Origin: Willaertia magna
Taxonomy: Eukaryota > Heterolobosea > Eutetramitea > Acrasida > Naegleriidae
NCBI GenBank assembly: GCA_902984215.1
Contig: CADWAF010003456.1
Span: forward strand, 1 to 16,252
Length of the DNA stretch: 16,252 nt
Direction: 5' to 3'
This document shows positions 7,448 to 16,252 of the stretch, in pieces. The notes under the pieces are model-generated. The model saw only the letters and a program-made list of their open reading frames with translations, was not told the origin of the DNA and did no database searches. The position numbers were made by a program, and so were the translations under genes. The first letter of the stretch is position 1; every line of letters begins with the position of its first letter.

Positions 7448-10400
7448 ATGGACCCATTTGAAACTGAAGATTTGTTCGAAGTGTTCGGGAAGGCTACTAC
7501 TTCCTCTAATGATAATGAACAACAACAAAAGAAAAGAACTTTAGAACAATCTATAAAATTAGCAGAAACTGAACAAGAAGAAAGAAGAGAATTAAAAAAA
7601 CTGAAACAATTATTGGATGAAGATGAAGGTTATAATAAAGAAATGCAAAGTGCAGATTCCGATGAAATAACGAATAATAATACAAAATCTAATGGTGGAA
7701 TACATCATGGCGAAACTACTACCCTAGGCGGAGCAGTCGTAGGAGATGAAAACTTTAAAAACGAAGAAAGAAAAGTAAATAAACTAATTGGTAGGCTAGG
7801 AGAGAAGAATGACTGTCTTCATGAAGTTGCAATACCCCCAAACTATGATGGTAGAATGGATTTATTAGAGATGCGTTCCGATGTGGAAATGGGTTTGAAA
7901 GAACCAGCAAAAGTATACCCTTTCCAACTAGATGCTTTCCAAAGAGAGGCCGTTAGAGCTATTGAGTTAAGCCAATCTGTTTTAGTGTCAGCCCATACAA
8001 GCGCAGGTAAAACAGCAGTTGCTGAGTATGCTATAGCAAAGGCTTTAAAGGATGGAAGTAGAGTTGTATATACATCTCCTATTAAGGCTTTATCAAATCA
8101 AAAGTTTAGAGAATTGCAAGAAGAATTTAAAGATGTAGGGTTAATGACTGGAGATGTTACTATTAATCCTAGAAGTAGTTGTATTGTTATGACTACTGAA
8201 ATTTTGAGAAGTATGCTATATAGAGGTTCGGAATTATTGAATGAAGTATCTTGGGTAATATTTGATGAAGTTCACTATATGAGAGATAAAGAAAGAGGAG
8301 TTGTATGGGAAGAAACTTTAATTTTATTACCAACTTCAGTAAGATATGTTTTCTTATCTGCAACAATACCTAATGCTATGGAATTTGCTGGTTGGATTGC
8401 TAAATTAAAAGGTCAACCTGTTCATATTGTTTATACAGATTATAGACCTACACCTTTACAACATTATTTGTATCCTGTTGGTGGAAGTGGGATTCACTTG
8501 GTTGTTGAAAAACATAATTTTAAAGAAGAGAATTTTAAACATGCAATTGAAGATTTAAATCAAGTTTATTCTTCAGGTAATTCTGGACAAAATGGTCAAG
8601 TATCTTATACTGAAAGAAAGAAAAGAGTTGATTTTGGTTTAGTTAAGTTAGTTAATATGATTATGAAAAAGAATTTCCAACCTGTTATTGTGTTTAGTTT
8701 TAGTAGAAAAGATTGTGAAAGTAGAGCAATAGGTTTATCTAAATCTAATTTTAATGATGAAGAAGAAATGGCATTAGTTCAAGAAGTATTTACAAATGCA
8801 ATTGATTCATTAAGTGAAGATGATAAGAAATTACCGCAAGTGGAATCAATGTTACCTTTACTCAAAAAGGGTATTGGTATCCATCATTCTGGTTTATTAC
8901 CAATTATTAAGGAAGTTATAGAAATTCTTTTCCAAGAAGGATTAATTAAAGTATTATTTGCAACTGAAACTTTCGCTATGGGTTTGAACATGCCTGCTAA
9001 AACTGTTATCTTTACAGGTGTTGAGAAGTTTGACGGTGTTATTACAAGAACATTAACAAGTGGTGAATATATTCAGATGTCTGGTAGAGCAGGTAGAAGA
9101 GGTTTGGATGATAAAGGTATTGTTATCTTGATGTTAGATGATCCAAATTTAAGAGAAGAAGATGCTAGACAATTAATGAATGGTATTGCAGATCCTTTGA
9201 ACAGTTCATTCCATTTAAGTTATTATATGGTGCTCAATTTATTAAGAGTTGAAGAATTAACACCTGAATATATTATGGAAAGATCTTTCTATCAATTTCA
9301 ATGTGAAAAAAAGAAATCTCATTATGAACAAAAATTGGAAGAATTAAAATTAAAAAGAGATTCTATCTCATTACCAAATGAACCTCAATTAGCTTCATAT
9401 GTTAATTTATTACAAGAATTAAAACAAGTCAATCATCAATATCGTACTGAAATAACTACACCAAGATATATTATACCTTACTTATCAGCAGGTAGATTAG
9501 TTAAAATAAAAGATTGGGGATGGGGTATCTTATTAAAGTTTACAAAGAAGAGACACGCAGAAAAATTGCCAGTAGTTAACACAGTTGCAGATGATTATGA
9601 TTTAGAATTATTATTAGCAGCAGATCCAGATAACATTAATAACGTTTATGTTGAAGATGAAGATACAACGAATGTTGACAGATTACCAGTACCAATTATT
9701 AAAACATATAGTTTATCATTAGTTGAAGGATTAAGTACAGTAAAGATATACTTATCAAAACAAATGAAAACTCACCCAGATAGCACATCAGAAGAAGCAC
9801 AAACAGCTGTTATAAAGTTCTTAGAAACAAATAGAAGACTTAAACAAAAGAATACGGTTATATTACTGGACCCAATCACTGATATGTCAATACCAAAAGA
9901 GAAAATTCAACCATTAAGAGATCAAATACAATCTATTGAAGATAGATTAAAACATAATCCTTATAGTAAAAAAGTAAAATCTTTAGATGTAGCACAATAT
10001 GAAGAAAAGTTAGAATTAGAAATGCAAATAAGAGAATTACAAAAATTAATTAAATCAACATCACAATTAGTTATGAAAGATGAATTAAAGAAAATGGCTA
10101 GAGTTTTAAGAAGATTAGGTTTTGTAAGTGAAGATAATGTTATTACAGCAAAAGGTAGAGTTGCATGTGAATTAAGTTCAGCTGATGCCTTAGTTGTTAC
10201 AGAAATGATCTATAATGGTGCTTTTACTCATCTTACTCCAGAGCAATGTATAGCAGTATTAAGTTGTTTTGCATCTGAAATGGAAAGTCAAAAACGTGAA
10301 GATGATAAATCTGCTTTAATTGAAGAATTACAACAAGCTTATTTCGATTTAGAGGTAGCAGCAAAAAGAGTTGCAGAAGTATCTTTGGAATCTAAGTTAG

Positions 10401-10675
10401 AATTAGATTTAGAAAGATATCTTAGTTCATTCCCTTGTAACTTAATGAATGTAACTTATGCTTGGTGTACAGGTGCAAAGTTTGTTGATATTTGTAAGAT
10501 GACAGAGATATTTGAAGGTAGTATTGTTAGAATTATGAGAAGATGTGAAGAAGTTGTTAGACAGATGTGTGCTGCTGCTAAATCAATTGGTGAAGAAACT
10601 TTAGAAAAGAAATTATTGATTGGTTTAGATAAGATGAGAAGAGATATTGTATTTAGTAGTAGTTTATATTTATAA
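7448..10675 (+). CDS. MTR4: MTR4 exosome-associated RNA helicase (Ski2-like, DExH)
   Basis: The 1075-residue protein is a Ski2-family DExH RNA helicase that in other eukaryotes feeds nuclear RNAs to the exosome as part of TRAMP and related complexes. After an acidic, Gln-rich N-terminal extension (1-150) come YPFQLDAFQREAV (157-169), Walker A AHTSAGKT (182-189), SPIKALSNQK (210), TGDVTINP (234), DEVH (273-276), SAT (304-306), FSFSRKDCE (416), ATETFAMGLNMP (505) and QMSGRAGRRG (543-552). The arch with its KOW-like part begins near GRLVKIKDWGWG (682). The C-terminal DSH domain ends in RRDIVFSSSLYL, as in human and yeast MTR4, so MTR4 is preferred over SKI2. All motifs are intact and no intron is visible. 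The stop TAA falls at the family's usual end, showing that TAA means stop in this genome. The ATG follows AAAAAA and three uORFs. Confidence 0.95.
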   Translation: MDPFETEDLFEVFGKATTSSNDNEQQQKKRTLEQSIKLAETEQEERRELKKLKQLLDEDEGYNKEMQSADSDEITNNNTKSNGGIHHGETTTLGGAVVGDENFKNEERKVNKLIGRLGEKNDCLHEVAIPPNYDGRMDLLEMRSDVEMGLKEPAKVYPFQLDAFQREAVRAIELSQSVLVSAHTSAGKTAVAEYAIAKALKDGSRVVYTSPIKALSNQKFRELQEEFKDVGLMTGDVTINPRSSCIVMTTEILRSMLYRGSELLNEVSWVIFDEVHYMRDKERGVVWEETLILLPTSVRYVFLSATIPNAMEFAGWIAKLKGQPVHIVYTDYRPTPLQHYLYPVGGSGIHLVVEKHNFKEENFKHAIEDLNQVYSSGNSGQNGQVSYTERKKRVDFGLVKLVNMIMKKNFQPVIVFSFSRKDCESRAIGLSKSNFNDEEEMALVQEVFTNAIDSLSEDDKKLPQVESMLPLLKKGIGIHHSGLLPIIKEVIEILFQEGLIKVLFATETFAMGLNMPAKTVIFTGVEKFDGVITRTLTSGEYIQMSGRAGRRGLDDKGIVILMLDDPNLREEDARQLMNGIADPLNSSFHLSYYMVLNLLRVEELTPEYIMERSFYQFQCEKKKSHYEQKLEELKLKRDSISLPNEPQLASYVNLLQELKQVNHQYRTEITTPRYIIPYLSAGRLVKIKDWGWGILLKFTKKRHAEKLPVVNTVADDYDLELLLAADPDNINNVYVEDEDTTNVDRLPVPIIKTYSLSLVEGLSTVKIYLSKQMKTHPDSTSEEAQTAVIKFLETNRRLKQKNTVILLDPITDMSIPKEKIQPLRDQIQSIEDRLKHNPYSKKVKSLDVAQYEEKLELEMQIRELQKLIKSTSQLVMKDELKKMARVLRRLGFVSEDNVITAKGRVACELSSADALVVTEMIYNGAFTHLTPEQCIAVLSCFASEMESQKREDDKSALIEELQQAYFDLEVAAKRVAEVSLESKLELDLERYLSSFPCNLMNVTYAWCTGAKFVDICKMTEIFEGSIVRIMRRCEEVVRQMCAAAKSIGEETLEKKLLIGLDKMRRDIVFSSSLYL

Positions 10676-10794
10676 TTTACAAAAGTTAGTAACTTAATAT
10701 ATTTTTATTTATTATTTTTATTTTTATTCATACACAAGTGTTTCTTTTTTTATTCTTCTTGTTAATGGTTCCAGTATTTCTCTTTCTTTTGATT

Positions 10795-10814
10795 TAATAA
10801 AACTAGTTTTATTA
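10795..10814. promoter_or_regulatory. Perfect 20-bp palindrome before the CX9C gene
   Basis: TAATAAAACTAGTTTTATTA is fully self-complementary and ends 38 bases before the ATG at 10853. It could bind a dimeric factor or form a small hairpin in the leader. In DNA this AT-rich a palindrome of this length can occur by chance. The same 177-base gap also holds a short uORF at 10765-10797 (MVPVFLFLLI). Confidence 0.35.
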
Positions 10815-10852
10815 GGGCAAAGAAAATTATTTGCTTTTATAAATTAAAAAAA

Positions 10853-11689
10853 ATGTCGGAACAGGATCAACAAAAAAATAAACAATTAGAAAAATATTTA
10901 ATTTTAAATTTTTATTCACAATATAACAGTTTAGCTCACTTTCTTTATGAAACAAAAGAAAGAAGATATGCAACATGTAGAGAATCATTAGAAAAATTAA
11001 ATCATTTTGCGGAAATGAGTAATTATGAAGTAACACCAACAGCTATTAGAAAATCTTTATATTTATATTATTCATGTTTATTAGGACATTTATTAGATCC
11101 ATATAAAACTTCTAAATTAGTAACTTGTATAAAAAAATTAGAAAATAGTAATCAAATATTTCAATGTAAAGATGAAATTTTAAAAGATAAAAATTTTGTA
11201 GAATTTAAAGTTTTAGACCAAATTTGGCAAATTGAAGATAGAAAATATAATTTATCAGAAAAAATAAATAAATGTAATGAAAAATGTGGTGAATTATTCT
11301 ATAAATTTAGTTTAGCATCTAAATTTTTAAAAGCAAGAAGAATTAAAAGAGAAAGTGATGTTGATTTTGAATCTTTACAGAAAGAAGAACAAGAGAAACA
11401 TATAAAATATATGAAAATAAATGATGGATTAAAAAAGGAAGCTGTTGATTGTGTTGGTAAAGTATTTTGTGAAAATGATATCAATGAATTAATGGAATGT
11501 AAAAAATCAAGTAAATTCCCTTCAGATTGTGATGATTTAGAAAGGAAATTAAAAAGATGTTCTCATTATCATTATGCTTTAATGGCCCATTTGAAATTTA
11601 AAAAAGTTGAAAATACATTGAATAATATTACATCAACTACTAGTGGTACTGGTAGTAATGAGGATAATATTCCACTAAGTGAGGAATAG
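10853..11689 (+). CDS. Twin-CX9C (CHCH-like) protein
   Basis: The 278-residue soluble protein starts at an ATG after a run of A. The C-terminal part carries a twin CX9C pattern: Cys206-x9-Cys216, a nine-residue loop, then Cys226-x9-Cys236, with a further Cys at 200 (VGKVFCENDINELMEC, KKSSKFPSDC, DDLERKLKRC). CHCH proteins fold as disulfide-linked helical hairpins, usually in the mitochondrial intermembrane space via MIA40, and serve respiratory-chain assembly or lipid handling. The fold is inferred from spacing and predicted helicity; the loop length is close to that of COX17. The first 200 residues are helical and carry more Cys pairs (CNEKC at 141-145), which I do not recognise. At 278 residues it is much longer than most CHCH proteins. 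The Ser/Thr/Gly tail looks disordered. It converges on the next gene with only 43 bases between stops. Confidence 0.6.
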   Translation: MSEQDQQKNKQLEKYLILNFYSQYNSLAHFLYETKERRYATCRESLEKLNHFAEMSNYEVTPTAIRKSLYLYYSCLLGHLLDPYKTSKLVTCIKKLENSNQIFQCKDEILKDKNFVEFKVLDQIWQIEDRKYNLSEKINKCNEKCGELFYKFSLASKFLKARRIKRESDVDFESLQKEEQEKHIKYMKINDGLKKEAVDCVGKVFCENDINELMECKKSSKFPSDCDDLERKLKRCSHYHYALMAHLKFKKVENTLNNITSTTSGTGSNEDNIPLSEE

Positions 11690-11732
11690 ATAAATCATTG
11701 GGGTTATGGATAATAATAATGAATAATAATAT
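11690..11732. other. 43-bp convergent gene junction
   Basis: The stops of the plus-strand CX9C gene (TAG) and the minus-strand RUN-like gene (TAA) are only 43 bases apart, so their 3' untranslated regions must overlap. The spacer contains repeated TAATAA elements on the plus strand that could serve as A-rich processing signals. No hairpin terminator is expected or seen. Confidence 0.5.
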
Positions 11733-14700
11733 TTACTCTTCTTCTGACACTAAAATATAAGGATCGTATTGACTTAACCAAAATCCACAATTTAAGGATA
11801 AAGGTAATTGACTTAATTTTGCTAAATAAACTCTAACATTCTTATCTACAAATTTAGGTGTTATTTTATAGAATTTTCTAATGTATGTGGTCTTGCAAAT
11901 TTCATCATACATTTGTAAGGCAATTCCTCTATTTAAACAGTGACACCAAAATGCATTAAATCTTGAGCTTTTAAAGTGATCTTTATCCTTTAACCATAAA
12001 TCTTGTATTGTTATATCTTTATGAACTGTTAATACTAATTTAATTAATTCTTGAATAATTGGTGTTTGTTGTACTGGATTATTTGTAAAACTTTTTGCGA
12101 TATTTACAATGTAATCAAAATTATAGTTTTCTGGATCAATAAATAAATCACCTGGATCTTCTTCAGGTCCTATAAATAAAGCACGAAAAGATGGTAATAC
12201 ACATTTTCTAAAGATTGCACTTGTCCAATTTCCTTTCTTTGCTTCGTCTCCAACTTCTTCTAAGGATTGTTTTGTTTTATCTTTTTGTGTATTTAAATAA
12301 TTTACGAAAAATTCAACTTGTTTACCAAAAATAGAAACAAATTCACTTTGATTTGTAAGATTTGGACAATCCACTTTATCTAAACCTTCGATATAATAAT
12401 TGACAGTATCTTCTCCCTCATCTTCTTCCTCTACATCTTCATTTGCTGTATGAACAGATGGTGATGTATCAACATTAATACTCTTTTCATCTTCTTCCTC
12501 TTCACTACTTGAACTTGAAAGAGAAATCTCAGAATCACTATCCTCTTCATTGTATTGAACAACTGGATTTACATTACCAGCAGTTGTGCCTATCATACTT
12601 GACACACTAGTCATGTTATTAGCGTTACTAATACTGCTACTCGTAGCTGTAGGTGTAGTTAATTTCTTTCTTGGACTTTCAATATTATCAAACACAGAAG
12701 GAGCTCTGGTTTCTCTTTCACCTTGTTTTTCTTTCCATAATTGTAATTCTAATGGATTTAATAATGCCTCAAATTTACCTTCATTTCTATCATTTAATGA
12801 GTACATAATCTTTCTATATCTAGCAATTTCTTCTTTTGATAAATATTTATCAGCTAATGAATTTACATAATATTCAATACTATTTAATTGTTTATGTGCA
12901 ACTGCTTGTGACAATTTTTCTTGTAAAATCACATTCTTTTTTACGTGTTTAAAACCCTTTACAATTACAAAACGTATTGTTTTATAAAGAGACTGGAATT
13001 GTTCCAAGGTTAATTTAGTTTGATTCATTTCTAAATGTGAAGTTTCATCTTTTTCTTCACCACTTTTTGGTTTAACATAATCATCAATGGTATAATTACT
13101 TAATCCCATTAAGGCAATAAATCCTAAAGAAAGTTCTTGAGGGTTATTTTGTTGTTTTGAATTTCCTTTTGCAGAAGTACTAGCCGCAGCAGATAATAGT
13201 GGTGTTGTATTACCCTTATTGATTAATGAAGATGGACTATTATACTCTAAGAAATCTTCTTCATCTTCGTCATCAAAGAGAACGTTCCACAATTGATTAT
13301 CTTCTTCACTTGAAAATGTTTTTGCCATTTTTCTAAAAATTACCTTTTTAGTCATCAATTCATTTTGAGTTGTAACTAAATGACCATTCTCAATTTCATC
13401 ATTTACAATTTTAACACTTTCATAAAAATGTTTAAATAAATGTGACATTGCTCCACACTTTTTACCACTATTATACATTTCATCTTGTGTAATTTGTTTA
13501 TAAAATGGATATCTTATTGGTTGAGTTTCAAATATTTCACTAATATCGTAGTTTGGATGTTGTTTAATAAATCTATCAGCTTCTTGTTGTAATTGTTTTA
13601 CAATTTCATTTTCAAATTTCGTTTTTTCTTCCATTTCTAAAATTAATACTTGTGCTTCCTTAGCTATTGGCGACATCTCCTCAACTGATAATCTTTGATC
13701 TTCCATTACTCTCTTTAATATAGAAACATTCTTCTCTGCAACACCCTTCTCTATTTCACTCTTCTTTCTATATTGCTCAATTAATAAAGATTTTCTAGAT
13801 TTTGCTAATTCAGCAATTTTTCTTAATGGTTCTGGAATTGAATTATTATCATCAGTTTCGTTTTGTCCTTCATTTAATACTTCATAATTATTACAAAGTA
13901 AAATAATTTGATCTAATTCTTTTATATTTTTTGTAACGTTAAAAGCATATAATATTCTAGCTACCAAATGTTGACACAGTTGACTTAATTCAAATTTAGC
14001 AATTTCCATTACTGGTGTTTCATCAGCTATTCTATAAACATAAATACCAAATTCTGGTGGTAATTCTAATTGACTTAATAATAACATTATAATTTCAACA
14101 CGTGTAATACTTGCTGGAGAATTACTTTCTTGTTGTTTTCCATAAATTGTAAATCTATTTGAAAACCAATCCGTTTTTAAATTGTCAACTACTGTTTGTT
14201 CAGAATGCAAATTTTTAACTTTTGCTTTCGTATTATTGTCATTATGATTCTCAAGTGCGGGATTTAATCCTCCAAAAGATGATATTTGGTTTTGTTCTTC
14301 TTCCGTCACATTAATACTCATTTGTAATGATAATTTATTATCATTGTCCATAGCAGTGTTCCTCACTACCACTTCATAAATACCAGGTTGTGCTTGAATA
14401 ATTAATTGTTTTTTATGTTTAATTTTTAATACCTTAGCAACTACAACATCCTTCTTTCTAAATAATTTAATTTGAATATTTTGTTTTCCAGAAGATTGTT
14501 TAATTAACTTCATTGTAACAAAAATTGGATGTTTTCTTTCATTATCTCCATCTTTTCTAAATAAATCAAATTCTTGTATTAAATCCTTTTCATTTTCAAA
14601 AGTAGTTTCAAAATCAAAATTAATTTCTTGACATTCTACTCTAACTACTATTGGTGAATGACTACTACCTGATTTATGTAAATGTAATTTATATCTACAA

Positions 14701-14918
14701 GGTTCTAAATAATCTTTAAAAATTATTTTTTCTTCGTTAGCTTCGGTCAACTGTATACTGTCCTTAGAAACTTTTATTTGAAACAGACCTGAATCATATT
14801 CTGATTTACTATTCTGTCCAGTTCTGACGGATTTCTTTTGTCTTTGTAAATGTTTATAATCATCAAACAATCCATCACTAGTTACACTAGCAAATAACTT
14901 TTGTTTCGACTTTTGCAT
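11733..14918 (-). CDS. Large protein with C-terminal RUN-like domain
   Basis: This intact 1061-residue protein is not one I can name. Residues 42-205 are beta-rich and may form C2- or Ig-like sandwiches (FQIKVSKDSIQL, PGIYEVVVRN). A helical section (360-455) with coiled-coil character follows (KKSEIEKGVAEKNVSILKRV). Low-complexity Ser/Asp/Glu stretches (about 790-845, DSDSEISLSSSSSEEEEDE) look disordered. The last 200 residues resemble a RUN domain: a helix near GNWTSAIFRKCVLPSFRALF, then SSRFNAFWCHCLNRGIALQM and YIRKFYKITPKFVD, matching the family's closing 'R..AW.r.aL....L......l.....l..fY' pattern. RUN domains bind small GTPases of the Rab, Rap and Arl families in membrane traffic and motor recruitment. 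ATG at 14918 lies 59 bases after the PACRG stop. A trafficking role is inferred from the RUN call only. Confidence 0.5.
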   Translation of the reverse strand: MQKSKQKLFASVTSDGLFDDYKHLQRQKKSVRTGQNSKSEYDSGLFQIKVSKDSIQLTEANEEKIIFKDYLEPCRYKLHLHKSGSSHSPIVVRVECQEINFDFETTFENEKDLIQEFDLFRKDGDNERKHPIFVTMKLIKQSSGKQNIQIKLFRKKDVVVAKVLKIKHKKQLIIQAQPGIYEVVVRNTAMDNDNKLSLQMSINVTEEEQNQISSFGGLNPALENHNDNNTKAKVKNLHSEQTVVDNLKTDWFSNRFTIYGKQQESNSPASITRVEIIMLLLSQLELPPEFGIYVYRIADETPVMEIAKFELSQLCQHLVARILYAFNVTKNIKELDQIILLCNNYEVLNEGQNETDDNNSIPEPLRKIAELAKSRKSLLIEQYRKKSEIEKGVAEKNVSILKRVMEDQRLSVEEMSPIAKEAQVLILEMEEKTKFENEIVKQLQQEADRFIKQHPNYDISEIFETQPIRYPFYKQITQDEMYNSGKKCGAMSHLFKHFYESVKIVNDEIENGHLVTTQNELMTKKVIFRKMAKTFSSEEDNQLWNVLFDDEDEEDFLEYNSPSSLINKGNTTPLLSAAASTSAKGNSKQQNNPQELSLGFIALMGLSNYTIDDYVKPKSGEEKDETSHLEMNQTKLTLEQFQSLYKTIRFVIVKGFKHVKKNVILQEKLSQAVAHKQLNSIEYYVNSLADKYLSKEEIARYRKIMYSLNDRNEGKFEALLNPLELQLWKEKQGERETRAPSVFDNIESPRKKLTTPTATSSSISNANNMTSVSSMIGTTAGNVNPVVQYNEEDSDSEISLSSSSSEEEEDEKSINVDTSPSVHTANEDVEEEDEGEDTVNYYIEGLDKVDCPNLTNQSEFVSIFGKQVEFFVNYLNTQKDKTKQSLEEVGDEAKKGNWTSAIFRKCVLPSFRALFIGPEEDPGDLFIDPENYNFDYIVNIAKSFTNNPVQQTPIIQELIKLVLTVHKDITIQDLWLKDKDHFKSSRFNAFWCHCLNRGIALQMYDEICKTTYIRKFYKITPKFVDKNVRVYLAKLSQLPLSLNCGFWLSQYDPYILVSEEE

Positions 14919-14977
14919 AATAACTTAAACTTTTTCTTCAAAGTAACGACAATCTTAATAATCAACAACTTATTTTT

Positions 14978-15967
14978 TTATAATAAAATACTTTTATAAG
15001 TTGGTACTTTTGACTTGATTAATTTTCCAATTTCCGTATTATTACTATTTCTTTCTATGGTTTGTAGTACATCTACGATCTTTCCACTAAATCTCTTATC
15101 AAAACATTTTTTGCTAATCTGAATAAGTAACATTGGTAAATGATCATCTAAAGCTTCACATACAGCATACGAAATATGTTTCACTGCTTCTAAAGCATTA
15201 ACAAAAACTGCTGATTCATTACTTTGTAAGGCTAACCTCAGGTACGGTACAATATTTCTAAGCATTGGAATGATCTTCTCTCTTGCTTCTTCTGCTGAAC
15301 ATAACTGTTCAAAAGCCTTCTTAACTATAACTACATATGGATGATCTGTTTCTCTTAAACCATCTGCTATAGTTGTAAGTAAAGGATCGTATGGAATATT
15401 TTCAATTGGATTGTCCCATTGTAAATGCATGTTAGCTGCGGTATGTTGAATTCTACAAGGAATTCCGCCAGCTTCATATACTAAACCAAAAGTTGTTTTA
15501 AATTTCTTTTTTGAGGAAGAAAAGGGATCGGAAACTTTATGTTTATCAAACCGTTGAACACTAATCTTTTTGGGTCTACTTGGCGATGAAGAAGAGTTTG
15601 TATTAGTGGTATTGTTGTTGGTGATTTCATTATTGTTGTTGGAAGAAGATGAGGCGTTACTTGAGGTTTTAGAAGGGACTTTAGATAAGGTCTTTGGTCT
15701 AAGGGTAGATGTTATTTTGTTAGGAGTATTAATGTTGGTAGTAGTCGTTGTTGTTGTTGTATTATTGGTTTTTGTATTATTCATTCTAAATGTTGTTGAA
15801 GGTGGAGGTGTTTTACTTGTATTTCTTTTAGTTGTCGTAGATGTTAAGGGAGAAGATGTATTTCCATTACTTCTTACTGCCTTTCCATTCGTAGATCCAC
15901 TTCTATTAGTAGTAGTACTAGTTGTTGTCCTTAACGTTGTTATTCCTGTATTATTATTTCTATTCAT
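14978..15967 (-). CDS. PACRG: PACRG family protein (parkin co-regulated, axonemal)
   Basis: The C-terminal 170 residues (about 160-329) are a clear PACRG domain, a helical-repeat fold: FGLVYEAGGIPCRIQH, the Trp in LQWDNP, YDPLLTTIADGLRETDHPYV and the closing IKSKVPTYKSILL. PACRG is an inner-junction protein of axonemal doublet microtubules, so it implies cilia or flagella. The N-terminal 160 residues are Thr/Asn/Ser-rich low complexity with basic patches and are not part of the family core. The frame is open further up, to an ATG at 16126. I prefer ATG at 15967 (MNRNNNTG) because the extra 53 codons are hydrophobic, AT-driven sequence unlike a conserved leader. The downstream gene on the same strand begins 59 bases after the stop. 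A PACRG-like (PACRGL) paralogue is a less likely alternative. Confidence 0.88.
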   Translation of the reverse strand: MNRNNNTGITTLRTTTSTTTNRSGSTNGKAVRSNGNTSSPLTSTTTKRNTSKTPPPSTTFRMNNTKTNNTTTTTTTTNINTPNKITSTLRPKTLSKVPSKTSSNASSSSNNNNEITNNNTTNTNSSSSPSRPKKISVQRFDKHKVSDPFSSSKKKFKTTFGLVYEAGGIPCRIQHTAANMHLQWDNPIENIPYDPLLTTIADGLRETDHPYVVIVKKAFEQLCSAEEAREKIIPMLRNIVPYLRLALQSNESAVFVNALEAVKHISYAVCEALDDHLPMLLIQISKKCFDKRFSGKIVDVLQTIERNSNNTEIGKLIKSKVPTYKSILL

Positions 15968-16094
15968 TTCCCTACCATTAAGGCTAAATAATAAAACCAA
16001 ATAAACTTTAATAAACTTAAAATACAAAATTTCAAATTTGTGAAAGTATACTTTCCAATTTTTTTTTGATTTTAAAAAAATTTGTAACACTTCC

Positions 16095-16106
16095 TTTGGC
16101 GCCAAA
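16095..16106. promoter_or_regulatory. E2F-like palindromic site upstream of PACRG
   Basis: TTTGGCGCCAAA is a perfect 12-bp palindrome that fits the E2F/DP consensus TTTSSCGC on both strands. It lies 127 bases before the preferred PACRG start codon, in otherwise AT-rich DNA where an eight-base GC-rich core is unexpected. E2F-type factors control cell-cycle genes and, in animals, multiciliation. Function here is inferred from the motif alone. Confidence 0.45.
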
Positions 16107-16126
16107 CAATGAACTTGTGAAATCAT

Positions 16127-16252
16127 AGAAAGGCTGATTAGAAAGAAAGTATGGATTGACTATTGTGCCACGCGAACTCAGATAATTGATTTATTGGTCA
16201 ATGTATCCCATTAATATGGACTTTTTATTTTAATCGTCTGGTTGTGGTGGCA
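16127..16252. other. Right-edge intergenic sequence
   Basis: No convincing reading frame is present on either strand. Base composition is less AT-rich than in the left part of the window (for example GTGCCACGCGAACTCAG at about 16165-16181), which suits a promoter shared with a gene lying beyond the edge. Nothing specific can be called. Confidence 0.2.

Noticed and set aside
7448..10675. Idea that the whole genome uses TAA as Gln
   Set aside because: MTR4 contains many Gln, none encoded by TAA, and its TAA stop is exactly at the conserved C-terminal SLYL. TAA is therefore a true stop in the host genes.
10827..11039. 70-codon minus-strand frame overlapping the CX9C gene start
   Set aside because: It is antisense to the intact gene and ends in AT-rich leader sequence, so it is a shadow.
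12586..12870. 94-codon plus-strand frame inside the RUN-like gene
   Set aside because: It is antisense to a Ser/Thr/Asn-rich part of an intact 1061-residue frame; no homology is recognised.
15570..16004. 144-codon plus-strand frame rich in Val and Leu
   Set aside because: It lies antisense to the Thr/Asn-rich part of PACRG. Its composition is the mirror of ACN and AAC codons, so it is a shadow.

Overview
The window looks like nuclear DNA from an AT-rich, intron-poor, compact eukaryotic protist that can build cilia or flagella. The evidence is a full-length MTR4 RNA helicase read without introns under the standard code, a PACRG-family axonemal protein, a T1-type BTB-TLDc protein, a twin-CX9C protein, and Asn/Thr/Ser tracts in proteins. 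A heterolobosean-like amoeboflagellate would fit, but the taxon is inference only.

The window has two compartments. The right part (about 6378-15967) is dense with intact genes: BTB(T1)-TLDc (+), MTR4 (+), a twin-CX9C protein (+), a 1061-residue RUN-like protein (-) and PACRG (-). Gaps there are 43 to 177 nt. TAA serves as a true stop: MTR4 ends exactly where the family ends. The left part (1-6300) is visibly more AT-rich and holds only broken coding sequence.

Left region by region: 1-141 holds two GC-richer patches of unknown nature. 245-1060 (-) is a decayed gene resembling a 2OG-Fe(II) dioxygenase, possibly TET/JBP-type. Facing away from it across a 238-nt gap, 1299-3874 (+) holds a broken, transposase-like reading frame with in-frame TAA/TAG and two frame switches. 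3959-6094 (+) is a decayed signalling gene: membrane segments, an RGS domain, then a beta-rich tail that may be arrestin-like.

The most interesting signal is the dioxygenase-like and transposase-like divergent pair, which recalls the known fungal link between TET/JBP genes and KDZ transposons. In-frame TAA repeatedly sits where CAA (Gln) stands in neighbouring repeat units. This could be C-to-T decay of old mobile DNA or a foreign element using TAR=Gln. TGA codons and a frameshift in the nearby RGS gene favour decay there.

Smaller points of note are a perfect E2F-like palindrome upstream of PACRG, three tandem uORFs before MTR4, a 20-bp palindrome before the CX9C gene, and an unrecognised long RUN-like protein.
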